Shown here piece by piece: positions 23,705 through 32,523 of a stretch of 47,629 bases of DNA. The DNA is from Polyangiaceae bacterium (GTDB lineage: Bacteria > Myxococcota_A > Polyangia > Polyangiales > Polyangiaceae): positions 1-47,629 of the forward strand of contig JAQSWN010000022.1 of assembly GCA_029266615.1 (NCBI GenBank), given 5' to 3'. The notes beneath the pieces were generated by a model that saw only the letters and a program-made list of their open reading frames with translations, ran no database searches and was not told the DNA's origin. A program made the position numbers and the translations under genes. The first letter of the stretch is position 1, and each line of letters opens with the position of its first letter.

Positions 23705-24010
23705 ATGTCCAAGCCCACGCCGCTCGCCGAAGCATCGCTGAACGCCGCGCTCGTCACGCTAGACGGCTGGAGCGTACGAGGCGGCAAGCTGCACCGCGAG
23801 TACGTCTTTACCGATTTCGTCACTGCGTTTGGGTTCATGACGTCCGCCGCGCTCGTCGCCCAAGCCCTCGACCACCATCCGGAGTGGTTCAACGTCTACA
23901 GCCGCGTCACCGTGGAGCTCACGACCCACGACGCGGGAGGCATCAGCGAACGCGATCTGGAGCTCGCGCGCGCCATGGAAGACATCGCGCGCCGGCAGCC
24001 GCAGAAATAG
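23705..24010 (+). CDS. Pterin-4a-carbinolamine dehydratase
   Basis: This 101-residue PCD/DCoH family enzyme dehydrates 4a-hydroxytetrahydrobiopterin in pterin recycling, normally for aromatic amino acid hydroxylases. The signature DHHPEWFNVYSRVTVELTTHD is clear, with the paired histidines and the second-strand WFNVY. The length is normal for the family. I chose ATG at 23705, which yields MSKPTPLAEASLNAALVTLDGW; an earlier ATG would overlap the response-regulator gene and add 19 atypical residues. No phenylalanine hydroxylase is nearby, so it may serve a moonlighting or molybdopterin-related role as suggested for orphan members. It lies 22 bases after the response regulator and may share its transcript. 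Confidence 0.92.
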   Translation: MSKPTPLAEASLNAALVTLDGWSVRGGKLHREYVFTDFVTAFGFMTSAALVAQALDHHPEWFNVYSRVTVELTTHDAGGISERDLELARAMEDIARRQPQK

Positions 24011-24038
24011 CCCTCGCCGGGAGCACTTCGCTGAGCCG

Positions 24039-25286
24039 TCAGTACCAAAAACCGAGGCTGAAGGAAGTGTTGAGGTACGAGCGCGCCGCGTCCGCGGCGA
24101 GCGATAGCTGCCAGTAGTCGAACGGCTCGAGCAAACCGAATAAGCCGAAGCGAAACAGCTTCACGTCCAGGCCGCCCGTGCCGTGCCAGCGAGCCCGCGA
24201 GTCCTCCGTGCGCGCCGGCTCGTAGTAGCCGCCGGCGCGCAGCTTCAAGTAGTGTGGAATGACCTCGGTCTCCATACCCAAGCGCGGCGACACGATGGCG
24301 CGGCTCCGCGCCGCTTGCTGGCTGAAGCCGACGCGGCCTCCGCCTTCGATGAGCGACAGCTCGGAGCTGACGAGTAGGTACCAACGCGGACGCCGTTGGT
24401 ACTCTTCATACAGCTCGCGTTCGGCGGTCTGGTAATCGGCGCGAGTCGGCTCCCGGCCGCGCACGTTGCGGCGTACGCGGTCGCCGGTGGTCACGAACCA
24501 CGGGTTGAGCGGGCGCTCGCCGAACTGGTACGCGAAGCCGAACGCGGCCTCCCAAGGAACGTAAGCGTTCGAGCTCGACCCTTGCCCGTACGATGGCAAC
24601 GTCGCGTCGACCGCAGATTTGAAGGAAGCTCCGACGCGGTACGGCAACCCCGTCGGCTTGATGATGACGCCTGCTTCGTAGCCGACGCCCGCCGCGAGCG
24701 GACCATTTTTGCTCAGGCTGAAGCCTACGAAGCGAGGACCGGCGCCGAGCTGCACCTGCCCGTCCATGAACCCGTAGGCCAGCGCCGCATGGACAGTGCC
24801 GAAGTTGGCGCCCAAATCGATACCCACGCCTTGCGCGGCGTCGGTTCGGCTCGCTTCGTTGCGGCGCGCTTCGGCGGCGATGCCGAAGCCCAAGTGCCGA
24901 TAGTAAATGATCGCGGCGAGTGAGCCGACGAGCGCGCTGCTCTTGCCGGCCGGGTCGCTGGGCGGTTGATTGTAGATGTCGTTCTTGGGCAGCCAAGCGC
25001 CGACGGAAACGTCCGCACCGACGCCGTAGTCCACGGCTCGCCACGAGTACGGTAGCCGCACCGCTACCGCAGCGGGGTTGGACGGAATGCCCTCCGTGTC
25101 GTCGGCAATGGCGACGAACGCGCCCCCGAACCCGACGTAGCGCGTGCTACCGCTGATGGTGCCGCGCACGGAGTCGATGGAAGGGCCCGCTTGCGCCCAA
25201 GCGGAGGGCGCGATCGCGAGAACGAGCAGCGTGAGCAGAAACTTCAATACCGGCCGCGGGACGACGATCCGGGCGGAGATTCTCAC
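24039..25286 (-). CDS. Outer-membrane beta-barrel-like protein
   Basis: This 415-residue exported protein has a GTG start at 25286, giving a typical signal peptide (VRISARIVVPRPVLKFLLTL, continuing LVLAIAPSAWA, cleavage before QAGPS). The longer open frame upstream lacks any signal and overlaps the divergent gene. The mature sequence alternates short amphipathic strands with aromatic ends (ALVGSLAAIIYYRHLGFGIAAEA, HYLKLRAGGYYEPAR) and ends in SFSLGFWY, a terminal aromatic strand as recognised by the BAM complex. The N-terminal YVGFGGAFVAIADDTEGIPSNPA resembles OmpP1/FadL- and PorV-like barrels, where an Ala/Asn-rich loop follows. Function unknown; transport of hydrophobic compounds is one possibility. 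No obvious operon partner. Confidence 0.8.
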   Translation of the reverse strand: MRISARIVVPRPVLKFLLTLLVLAIAPSAWAQAGPSIDSVRGTISGSTRYVGFGGAFVAIADDTEGIPSNPAAVAVRLPYSWRAVDYGVGADVSVGAWLPKNDIYNQPPSDPAGKSSALVGSLAAIIYYRHLGFGIAAEARRNEASRTDAAQGVGIDLGANFGTVHAALAYGFMDGQVQLGAGPRFVGFSLSKNGPLAAGVGYEAGVIIKPTGLPYRVGASFKSAVDATLPSYGQGSSSNAYVPWEAAFGFAYQFGERPLNPWFVTTGDRVRRNVRGREPTRADYQTAERELYEEYQRRPRWYLLVSSELSLIEGGGRVGFSQQAARSRAIVSPRLGMETEVIPHYLKLRAGGYYEPARTEDSRARWHGTGGLDVKLFRFGLFGLLEPFDYWQLSLAADAARSYLNTSFSLGFWY

Positions 25287-25388
25287 GTTTCCGCAGCCGC
25301 GCGCAACCGTCACTCCCTGGTTCGAGCACGGAAACACTTGGACACAACTCGCGAGGCAGGACGTCACGCCGCTGCTAGAGGGTGAAGG

Positions 25389-25953
25389 ATGACCGCGCGC
25401 AGGATCTCCAACGTCGTCGGCTTCGATGACGCTCCGTTCGAGCGCCATCAGAGCGGGCCGGGTCGCCATCATCGGGGCGATGTGCGCGGCGACGCGGCTG
25501 GACATCGTGATGCGCGGTGAGGTCGAGCAAGACTCGGACGACGGCACCGCTACGCTCGCGGCCCTGGTTAGACAGCCAGAGCTCTCCCACGTGCGGGCCG
25601 TGCTGCTGAAGGGCATCACCCTCGCCGGTTTCAACGTAGTGGACATCCACGCCTTACACGACACGCTCGGCGTGCCGGTGCTGGTGGTGCTGCGGCGCCC
25701 TCCACGCTGGGAGAAGCTGGACGCGGCGCTGCAGCACCTGCCCGGCTACGTCGCCAAGCGGGCCGTCATCGCGTCCGCCAGCCCCATCGAACCTTGCGGG
25801 CCGCTCTGGGTGCAGCGAGCGGGCCTGAGCCTCGAAGAGGCAGCCGATTGCTTGAAGCGGACGACACTACACGGCAGCCTGCCGGAGGCGTTGCGGCTCG
25901 CGCACCTGATCGCGAGCGGCGTGACCCTCGGCCTCAGCCGGGGCCACGCCTGA
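25389..25953 (+). pseudogene. DUF99 family protein, apparent frameshift near the 5' end
   Basis: The family's N-terminal motif is encoded from ATG 25389 (SD-like GAGGGTGAAGG just before it) as MTARRISNVVGFDDAPFER. That frame ends at a TGA at 25518. The rest of a DUF99 protein continues in the +1 frame from about 25450: RVAIIGAMCAATRLDIVMRG, then VRAVLLKGITLAGFNVVDIH and LHDTLGVPVLVVLRR, to the stop at 25953. DUF99 proteins are small, with a fold related to endonuclease V. One extra base somewhere in 25430-25455, a run with GGGCCGGG, would explain the break. Either the gene is broken, the assembly has an indel, or a shortened protein starts at ATG 25426, where no ribosome site is seen. No function is assigned. 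Confidence 0.65.
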
Positions 25954-25960
25954 GCTCGTC

Positions 25961-26683
25961 TCAGTTCTTCGCGGCGCTCACGACGAGCTTGGGCGCGGCC
26001 TCGCAGCCGATGAGCCCTCGATCCGTGCAGTGCTGCGTGACGCACTCGACCATGTTGGCGCGACCGGATTCGGTCAAGCCAGCCAAAGTCTGGCGGCAAT
26101 CCGCGAGACTGGGGCTCAGCGGCCGCTCTCCGCAGGCCTTGAGGATGCTGTTGCAGGCGACGGCAACCGGCGACGTCTCGGGCGACGTGTCCGGCGTGAT
26201 GGTCACGCTCGCCGGCTGCGTTCCCTGCGCGGCGCGGTACTCGCCCTTTTTCGGTCGGGCGGGCTCGGCGCAGGCCGACATGAGCGCTTGGTGGCCGCAT
26301 TGGCTGATGCGCGCCGGATCGCAGCGTTCATTGCCTTTCAGCGCGCGCAGGCACGCCACCGCCTGCGCCGCCACGCGCGGCTTCATCGCCGACTTGAACT
26401 CCGTGCAGCGCCTCTGAATGAGATCCGGGCACACGCCTTCGTCGGAGGGCCCCACCGACGGGCACTCTTCCGGAACGCCTTGCGAGTCGTCGCACGTCGC
26501 GGCACCGGTCGGCGCCGGCTCGACGATGTCGACGGCGATTGGCCCTGTCGCCACGGGAGGAGGCGTCGTGGCGACGGGCGCCGGCGGCGCCGGAGCGCGC
26601 CCGAAGGGCTCGCGATCGCAGGCTACGCTGCCGGCGGCGAGTGCCGTAGCCATGAGGAGAAACTTGGAGCGATCAACGAGCAT
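25961..26683 (-). CDS. Cys-rich lipoprotein of unknown function
   Basis: This protein has about 240 residues. I prefer ATG 26683, giving MLVDRSKFLLMATALAAGSVAC, a lipoprotein-type signal with a slightly non-standard lipobox; the frame is also open from 26719. A Pro/Ala linker (residues about 25-50, APAPPAPVATTPPP) precedes a domain with at least ten cysteines in two similar blocks (PDLIQRRCTEFKSAMK...CLRALKG...C and ILKACGERPL...CRQTLAGL...CVTQHC), suggesting a disulphide-bonded internal duplication. It follows the MurE-like ligase on the same strand by 65 bases and could be co-transcribed. No known family is recognised. Confidence 0.72.
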   Translation of the reverse strand: MLVDRSKFLLMATALAAGSVACDREPFGRAPAPPAPVATTPPPVATGPIAVDIVEPAPTGAATCDDSQGVPEECPSVGPSDEGVCPDLIQRRCTEFKSAMKPRVAAQAVACLRALKGNERCDPARISQCGHQALMSACAEPARPKKGEYRAAQGTQPASVTITPDTSPETSPVAVACNSILKACGERPLSPSLADCRQTLAGLTESGRANMVECVTQHCTDRGLIGCEAAPKLVVSAAKN

Positions 26684-26748
26684 GGCGGCAGCGGGTGCAA
26701 GCGCCATGCTCGCCGTCATCGCGATGTTCTGCTGCCATTCCGAGGCCT

Positions 26749-27966
26749 TCAGCGAGACCGTTTGACACTCGCCTGCACGATCGCCACATCCGAAAAGGGC
26801 AATTTAACCCCGGCGACCTCTTGCGTCCCCTCGTGCCCTTTACCGGCCACCAGCACCAGATCTCGGGCGTCCGAGTTCTGTACGGCTTGGCGAATGGCCC
26901 GTTCTCGGTCGAGCTCTCGCACGACGTCCGAGCGTTCACCGAGCCCTTCGGCGATCTCGTCCGCGATCTGCTCGGGCGCTTCGCTCCGGGGGTTGTCGGA
27001 GGTGAGCACGACCCGGTCGGCGGCGCGCGCGGCCGCGCCGAGCAAAGGGCGCTTCGCGCGATCACGGTCCCCGCCAGCGCCGAACACCAGCACGAGCTTG
27101 CCCCGACAGAGGCGGCGCGCGGTGGCGAGAGCTCGCTCCAGAGCGTCGGGTGTGTGCGCGTAGTCGACGACGACGTCCGGCTCGCGGTGCACCACCTGAA
27201 ACCTACCCGGCGGCGCAGGGACGGTCGCGAGCCGCGCGATCGCCGCCGACGCAGGAGCTCCGAGCCACATCGCGACGCCGAGCGCAGCCAGCGCGTTCTC
27301 CACGTACACTTCACCGATCGCGCGTAGCCGAAGCTCGCCGTTCGATTCGGGAAATCGCGGCGAGCCGAGCTTCGCGACGGTGCCGTCCAGCGTGACGCTC
27401 GCAGCGTCCGCGCTCAGGTGGACCTCGTCCCAAGCCGCACCGCGGCTCTCCACTCCGTAGCGGACGACATCAACCCCGCTCGGCAAGACGTCACGCAACA
27501 AGGCGGCATTGGCGTCTCGACCATTCAAGACCGCGCAGCCTCCGCGCGGAAGCGACATGAAGAGCTGCGCCTTCGACGCCAAGTAGTGCTCGGGCGACCC
27601 GTGGGCGTCGGAGTGGTCCAAGCTGAGATTGGTGAACGCGCCCACGTGGCACGGCCAAGCGTGCGCGAACCCGAGACTCAAGGCTTCGCTCGTCATCTCG
27701 AGCGCCGCGTAGCGACCACCCGCCTCGTGCGCGCGCCGTACGGTCTCCAAAAAGCCGGCGTAGTGTCCGGGTACTTCGAGCCTTTCCTCGTCCAAGAAGC
27801 AGCCCAGGGTCGTCACCCTCGCCACCGGCTTGGCGAGGAGCCCGAGGAGGGCTGCCACGTACGACGTCGTAGTAGTCTTTCCATTCGTACCGGTAACGCC
27901 CACGCTGACCAGCGAGCTGGCCCAGGTGGGACGTGCCGGGAACGCGCTGCCCATGAACGAGGTCAT
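26749..27966 (-). CDS. MurE-like Mur ligase lacking the N-terminal domain
   Basis: This 405-residue ATP-dependent amide ligase begins almost at the P-loop (GVTGTNGKTTTT, residues 23-34). The lysine normally carbamylated is in YLASKAQLF, the central domain has TNLSLDHSDAHGS, and the C-terminal domain has VVDYAHTPDALE and the substrate motif DNPRSEAP. DNPR is the MurE signature for meso-diaminopimelate. Canonical MurE is about 490-500 residues; the roughly 90-residue UDP-MurNAc-dipeptide-binding domain 1 is missing. The frame stays open upstream but shows no domain-1 sequence and runs into the divergent gene. It is outside any visible division/cell-wall cluster, so it is likely a paralogue with altered substrate rather than the essential MurE. 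Confidence 0.85.
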   Translation of the reverse strand: MTSFMGSAFPARPTWASSLVSVGVTGTNGKTTTTSYVAALLGLLAKPVARVTTLGCFLDEERLEVPGHYAGFLETVRRAHEAGGRYAALEMTSEALSLGFAHAWPCHVGAFTNLSLDHSDAHGSPEHYLASKAQLFMSLPRGGCAVLNGRDANAALLRDVLPSGVDVVRYGVESRGAAWDEVHLSADAASVTLDGTVAKLGSPRFPESNGELRLRAIGEVYVENALAALGVAMWLGAPASAAIARLATVPAPPGRFQVVHREPDVVVDYAHTPDALERALATARRLCRGKLVLVFGAGGDRDRAKRPLLGAAARAADRVVLTSDNPRSEAPEQIADEIAEGLGERSDVVRELDRERAIRQAVQNSDARDLVLVAGKGHEGTQEVAGVKLPFSDVAIVQASVKRSR

Positions 27967-28092
27967 GGCAGCCGAGCCTGAGCTTTGCCAGTTTGTGCCA
28001 ACTCGGGGGGGACGCTTGCCGCTGCATCCCGCAGGATATGCGCAGATTCGTGGTTCCGAGGCGCTGGCGCGCGACTTGCTCTGGATGCGCGC

Positions 28093-29733
28093 GTGAGGAA
28101 GGTGTGGTGGAGAGCGCTGCGGGAGATCTACTTCACGGTGGATCCGCGCAGCTTGGGCGCTTTTCGTATCGCGCTAGCCTTGGTCCTGCTTTTGGACCTG
28201 GCGCGGCGCTGGGCGGAGTTGTCGTTTTGGTACGTCAACACCGGCCTCTTGCCGAACCACACGCTTCTGTGGCGGCCGCCGGCCAAGCACCTGTTCTCGC
28301 TGTTCTTCGGGGTGTCGAACCCGGCGGAAGCACACGTCGGCTTTGCACTGTGCGCGATCGTGTACGTGCTGTTTCTAGTCGGCTACCGCACGCGCTGGGT
28401 GCACCTCCTGGTACTGGTCGCGCGCGTTAGCTTGAACACGCGTTTGGCAGTGGTGGAAAACGGCGGAGACATGGTGATGAACCTACTCTGCCTGCTCACG
28501 TTGCCGTTACCGCTCGGCGCGCGCTTCTCGCTGGACGCGGTGGCGCTGGCCCGCAACGAGCAGCGCGCAACGGGATTGGTCGCTCCGCTGCCGCATTTCG
28601 TACCCGAGCGCGCCCGCCATCCGATCGTGTCTCTCGCCGTGCTCGGCCTTTTGCTCCAGTTCGCCTTCATCTACTTTTTCAACGCCGCCAGCAAAGACGG
28701 CTCGGCATGGAAAGACGGCTCGGCGGTCCACTACGCCCTGCATCAAGACAAGCTGGTCACGTGGACGGGGGTCTGGATGCGCGAGCACCTGCCGCCCCTG
28801 GCGATAAGAGGGCTCACCCGGAGCGTGCTCGTCACCGAGTGGGCGGCGTTCTTGCTCATCATCACTCCGTTCAATTGGCGAGAAGCGCGCTTAGTCGCCG
28901 TCTGTGTTCTGCCAGCCCTGCACCTCGGGTTCGCATTGGGGCTGAACCTCGGCGGCTTCAGCCCCGCGATGATGTCGTTTTACCCCCTGCTCCTCGCATC
29001 GAAGCATTGGGACGCCCTAGAGCACCGGTTCGGCGGGCGCGCGGCGCGAGTTTGGGCTCGCTTCGAGCAGCGCTTCGGGCGCGCGCTGAACGAGCTGCGG
29101 CCGCCAACTGAATGGCGCCGGCCGGAGCTTCGTCAAGCCCTGTGGAATGGCGCGATCGCACTCATGCTCGTCGCTATCGCGAGCGAGGTGCTCATCGACA
29201 ACGGCCCCGTACCGAAGGCGCTGCGCCTCCCTCAGCCGGCGTGGGCGAAGGCCGTCATCGAATACCCACGCGTGCTGCAAGGCTGGCGCATGTTCGCGAG
29301 TGAGCCGTCGCGGACGGATTCGATGATCTACGTAGACGCGACGACGGCAGAGGGGGCCCACGTGGACCCTTACAACGCCGTCGCGAGCGACCAGCTCAAC
29401 CCGGCGGGCGGTGTCGTTCCACGACACATGGGTCAAAGCCAATTTTTCGTGATGTTTTCTGATCGCATCGCGACGGGCTATTTCGCGCCCTATCGGCAAG
29501 CGTTCTCGGAGTGGCTCCTGGCGTACCCCGACCGAACCGGGAAGCCGCGGGACTGCTTGCTCGCTTACGACGTGTACCTCGTGACCGATCACAGCCCTGG
29601 GTTCGGGAGCAACGAGCCCCCGCGGCCGGCTCAGCGCGAGCGTTTCATGACGTACAGCGCGCCGGCCGACAGTCCCTGCCGCGAGGTCAAAAAGATGCCG
29701 TCATCCACCAACGTCGCATCCTCCGGGCTTTGA
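28093..29733 (+). CDS. HTTM-domain (vitamin K-dependent gamma-carboxylase-like) membrane protein
   Basis: This is an approximately 546-residue polytopic membrane protein. I prefer the GTG at 28093 (VRKVWWRALREIYFTVDPRS), which matches how HTTM proteins begin just before the first membrane segment; the frame is open further upstream. Hydrophobic spans include ALCAIVYVLFLVGY, IVSLAVLGLLLQFAFIYFF and AAFLLIITPF. The feature YFFNAASKDGSAW is a family hallmark, as is NTGLLPNHTLLW. The C-terminal soluble part (after about 395) contains GWRMFASEPSRTD and cysteines. Relatives include vitamin K gamma-carboxylase, but most bacterial HTTM proteins have no known reaction. It is divergent from the MurE-like gene. 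Confidence 0.85.
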   Translation: MRKVWWRALREIYFTVDPRSLGAFRIALALVLLLDLARRWAELSFWYVNTGLLPNHTLLWRPPAKHLFSLFFGVSNPAEAHVGFALCAIVYVLFLVGYRTRWVHLLVLVARVSLNTRLAVVENGGDMVMNLLCLLTLPLPLGARFSLDAVALARNEQRATGLVAPLPHFVPERARHPIVSLAVLGLLLQFAFIYFFNAASKDGSAWKDGSAVHYALHQDKLVTWTGVWMREHLPPLAIRGLTRSVLVTEWAAFLLIITPFNWREARLVAVCVLPALHLGFALGLNLGGFSPAMMSFYPLLLASKHWDALEHRFGGRAARVWARFEQRFGRALNELRPPTEWRRPELRQALWNGAIALMLVAIASEVLIDNGPVPKALRLPQPAWAKAVIEYPRVLQGWRMFASEPSRTDSMIYVDATTAEGAHVDPYNAVASDQLNPAGGVVPRHMGQSQFFVMFSDRIATGYFAPYRQAFSEWLLAYPDRTGKPRDCLLAYDVYLVTDHSPGFGSNEPPRPAQRERFMTYSAPADSPCREVKKMPSSTNVASSGL

Positions 29734-29740
29734 CGGCGCG

Positions 29741-30907
29741 CTACGACAGCGCCGTCGCGAGGCGATCGTAGTCTTCCGCGCGGTTGTAGGCCTGCGCGGT
29801 GACGCGGAGAAAGCGCCGATCCGGCGCGCCAAAGCGAAACACGGGTAGCTCGAGATGGTGCTCGAAAAAGAGCTCGTCCTGGAGTGGCTCGAGCTGCGAC
29901 GGCTCCGCTGGCCCTGGCCCGGGCGGGAGTGGCAGCGTAACCATGGAGCCGAGAAGCGACTCCGGCGCGGGGGGAGCGATGCCGAGGGCGCGGCACAAGG
30001 TCGCGCGGGCGTACAAGGCGAGCGAGTGGTTGTGGGCCTGGAGCGCGGGTAGCCCGCCGGGCATGAGCTGCTCCAAGAATTCGATGGCGTGCGGCACCGC
30101 CAGGTACGCGCTCGGATCCACGGTCCCGGTCCAGTCGTGCTCCAACCGGAACCTCGAGACGTCGCGGCGGGGCGAGGCCGCGCCATGACTCAGGGTGAGA
30201 GGCCTCACGGTACCCTGGCGGTCTCGCCGGACGTGCAAGAAGGCCGAGCCTTTCGGCGCGCACAGCCACTTATGGCAATTAGCGGTGTAGTAAGCGGCGC
30301 CGAGCGCGTCCAATCCGAGCGGGAGCATGCCGGGTGCGTGCGCTCCGTCGACCAAGGTGTCCACTCCTCGGGCGCGGAGCTCCCGAACCAGCCGCTCGAC
30401 GGGGAAGATGAGCGCAGTCGGGCTCGTCACGTGGTCGATGAGGAGCAATCGGGTCCGAGCGGTCACGGAAGCAAGAACAGCGCTCACGACCTCCTCCGAA
30501 GACTCGAGCGGGAACGGCACCGGCGCGACCACCACCCGCGCGCCGCTCGCTTCGGCCGCGAACGCGAGCGCGTTCCGACATGCGCCGTAGGTGTGGTCGG
30601 TCGTCAGCAGCTCGTCCCCCGGCGAGAGCGCCAGAGAGCGAAGGACGGTGCTCACCCCGCTGCTCGCGTTCGGCACGAAAGCCAGGTCGTCCGGTTGCGC
30701 GCCAAGGAACCGCCCCAACGCGGCTCGCGCTTCCGCCAGCAGGCCTTCCAAATCCCGAATCATGAAACGCACGGGCTCACGCTCGAGCCGTTCGCGCAGG
30801 CGGCTTTGCGCGTCCAGCACGACGCCCGGGCAGGCACCGAAGGAGCCGTGATTGAGAAACGTCACGTCGGGATCGAGCCGCCAATGCACGGCGAATGGCG
30901 AGCGCAT
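29741..30907 (-). CDS. Class V aminotransferase (isopenicillin-N epimerase-like)
   Basis: This 388-residue PLP enzyme of fold type I has an ATG at 30907 that gives MRSPFAVHWRLDPDVTFLNHGSFG, the standard opening of this subfamily; the longer frame begins with a TTG and a basic leader. The PLP lysine is in the motif TANCHKWLCAPKGSAFL, preceded by the PLP-binding Asp and His in VDGAHAPGM. Members include isopenicillin-N epimerases, cysteine desulphurase-like lyases and ergothioneine EgtE-type enzymes, so substrate cannot be read from sequence. The gene converges on the HTTM gene with a seven-base gap and lies downstream of an unknown gene on the same strand (42-base gap). Confidence 0.9.
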   Translation of the reverse strand: MRSPFAVHWRLDPDVTFLNHGSFGACPGVVLDAQSRLRERLEREPVRFMIRDLEGLLAEARAALGRFLGAQPDDLAFVPNASSGVSTVLRSLALSPGDELLTTDHTYGACRNALAFAAEASGARVVVAPVPFPLESSEEVVSAVLASVTARTRLLLIDHVTSPTALIFPVERLVRELRARGVDTLVDGAHAPGMLPLGLDALGAAYYTANCHKWLCAPKGSAFLHVRRDRQGTVRPLTLSHGAASPRRDVSRFRLEHDWTGTVDPSAYLAVPHAIEFLEQLMPGGLPALQAHNHSLALYARATLCRALGIAPPAPESLLGSMVTLPLPPGPGPAEPSQLEPLQDELFFEHHLELPVFRFGAPDRRFLRVTAQAYNRAEDYDRLATALS

Positions 30908-30949
30908 CCTGGCGGGAATAATCCGGCGCCGCCGCGGTCGCAAGCCCTG

Positions 30950-31402
30950 CTACGTGGCATCGAAAGGAGTCGCGCTCAAGAGCCCACGGCGCTCGGCGGC
31001 GGTGAGCAAGCGCTGCACGGTTGCCCGGCAATGTTCCGCGAGAGCCGAGCCGACCTCCGCCGAGTCGGCGTGAACGAAGAATGTCTTTCGTCGCCAGCTG
31101 AGCTGAAAGAGGCCGGTCAAGATCCCTCTCTTCACGGCGGCGCTGAAGCCCTCCCCCTCGAGCACGACGTGGTATGTGGAGCACGCCTTCACGAGGCTCG
31201 GCATGACCTCGTCGAGGCGCGCGCGAGCGCTAGCGTCCGGCGGCGGTGCGCTCACGGGAACGCGCGTCACATACAGGACCGGATGTCCGCACGACGCCGC
31301 AGCCGCTTCGACGGCTGCCAGCACCTCGTTCATGTCCGCGGGTGAGGGGCGCCCCCAAACCACGAACACCGCGCCGCGCGTCGTGACAATCTGACAAGCC
31401 AT
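30950..31402 (-). CDS. Conserved-looking hypothetical protein, STAS-like pattern
   Basis: This 150-residue soluble protein has no signal peptide, with ATG at 31402. The alternation of strands and helices (GAVFVVWGRPSPADMNEVLAA, HPVLYVTRVPV, YHVVLEGEGFSAAVKRGILTGL, KTFFVHADSAEVGSALAEHC) resembles a SpoIIAA/STAS-like fold, but I do not recognise a named family. It precedes the class V aminotransferase on the same strand by 42 bases. The divergent reductase gene starts 106 bases away. No function is proposed. Confidence 0.7.
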   Translation of the reverse strand: MACQIVTTRGAVFVVWGRPSPADMNEVLAAVEAAAASCGHPVLYVTRVPVSAPPPDASARARLDEVMPSLVKACSTYHVVLEGEGFSAAVKRGILTGLFQLSWRRKTFFVHADSAEVGSALAEHCRATVQRLLTAAERRGLLSATPFDAT

Positions 31403-31508
31403 ACGTGCACAACGGCCGCGTTCGCCCGGGCGTTAGTCGCGTCACGGTCGCCCCGTGCAAGGCAGCCCGGGGATTGCTCCGGCGTCCAAACGCTCTTAGA
31501 ACCCCCTC

Positions 31509-32492
31509 ATGTTCCGCGCCATCCTCATCGAAAAAGAAGCGGACGCCCCGCAGCGAGTCTCGGTGCAGGACCTACAAGACGCGGCACTTCCGCCCGGGGA
31601 CGTGACGGTTTCCATCTCGCACAGCACCATCAACTACAAAGACGCGCTGGCCCTCACCGGCAGGAGCCCCATCGTGCGCGCATTTCCGATGGTACCGGGC
31701 ATCGACTTCGCAGGCGTCGTGGAAGACACCGCCGACCCCGCCTTTCGAGTGGGAGACACGGTCATCGGCAACGGTTTTGGCATCGGAGAGAGCACGTGGG
31801 GCGGATTGGCGGAGCGCGCGCGAGTTCCGGCGAGCGGGCTCGTGCCGCTGCCCAGCGGGCTGTCTCCTCGCGATGCCATGGCCATTGGCACCGGGGGATT
31901 CACGGCCATGCTGTCGTTGATGGCGCTGGAGCAACACGGCATCACGCCCGAGCGCGGGCCGATCTTGGTCACCGGCGCGACTGGAGGCGTCGGCAGCTTC
32001 TCGGTGTCGCTACTCGCGCGGCTCGGGTACCAGGTGCTGGCGTCGACGGGCCGTTTGGAAGAGAGCGAATACCTGAAGTCGCTCGGCGCTACGGAGGTGC
32101 TGGCTCGCGCGGAGCTGGTCGGTCCCGGCAAGCCGCTCGCGAAAGAGCGCTGGGCCGGCGTCATCGACTCCGTGGGCAGCCACACGCTAGCCAACGCTTG
32201 CGCGGCAACCATGCGCGGCGGCTCGGTGGCCGCGTGTGGGCTCGCTCAAGGCATGGACTTTCCCGCTACGGTCGCGCCGTTCATCCTGCGCGGCGTCAAC
32301 CTGCTCGGCATCGACTCGTCGCAACGCCCGCGGAGCGAGCGGGCAGCGGCCTGGAACCGACTCAGCATGTTGGCGGAGCCGCGCTGGTTCCACACCATCG
32401 CCCAGGACATTGCCCTGGAGGAGGCGATCCCGAAGGCGGATGAGCTGCTGGCTGGAAAAATCCGCGGGCGCCTCGTAGTCCAGGTCGCGTAA
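31509..32492 (+). CDS. acuI: AcuI/YhdH-type NADPH-dependent acryloyl-CoA reductase family (MDR)
   Basis: This 327-residue zinc-independent medium-chain dehydrogenase/reductase has an N-terminal GroES-like domain (STINYKDALALTGRSP, PMVPGIDFAGVVED) and a Rossmann domain with VTGATGGVGSFSVSLLA and a basic residue (STGRLEES) consistent with NADPH. The sequence follows the YhdH/AcuI subfamily closely, including GTGGFTAMLSLMALE and GIDSSQRP. AcuI reduces toxic acryloyl-CoA to propionyl-CoA in 3-hydroxypropionate or DMSP metabolism. Orphan members are probably detoxification enzymes. No partner gene for that pathway is next to it. Length is normal. ATG 31509 is the natural start. Confidence 0.9.
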   Translation: MFRAILIEKEADAPQRVSVQDLQDAALPPGDVTVSISHSTINYKDALALTGRSPIVRAFPMVPGIDFAGVVEDTADPAFRVGDTVIGNGFGIGESTWGGLAERARVPASGLVPLPSGLSPRDAMAIGTGGFTAMLSLMALEQHGITPERGPILVTGATGGVGSFSVSLLARLGYQVLASTGRLEESEYLKSLGATEVLARAELVGPGKPLAKERWAGVIDSVGSHTLANACAATMRGGSVAACGLAQGMDFPATVAPFILRGVNLLGIDSSQRPRSERAAAWNRLSMLAEPRWFHTIAQDIALEEAIPKADELLAGKIRGRLVVQVA

Positions 32493-32523
32493 AGAATATC
32501 CGGCGCGGCCCCCTTTCCCAGGC

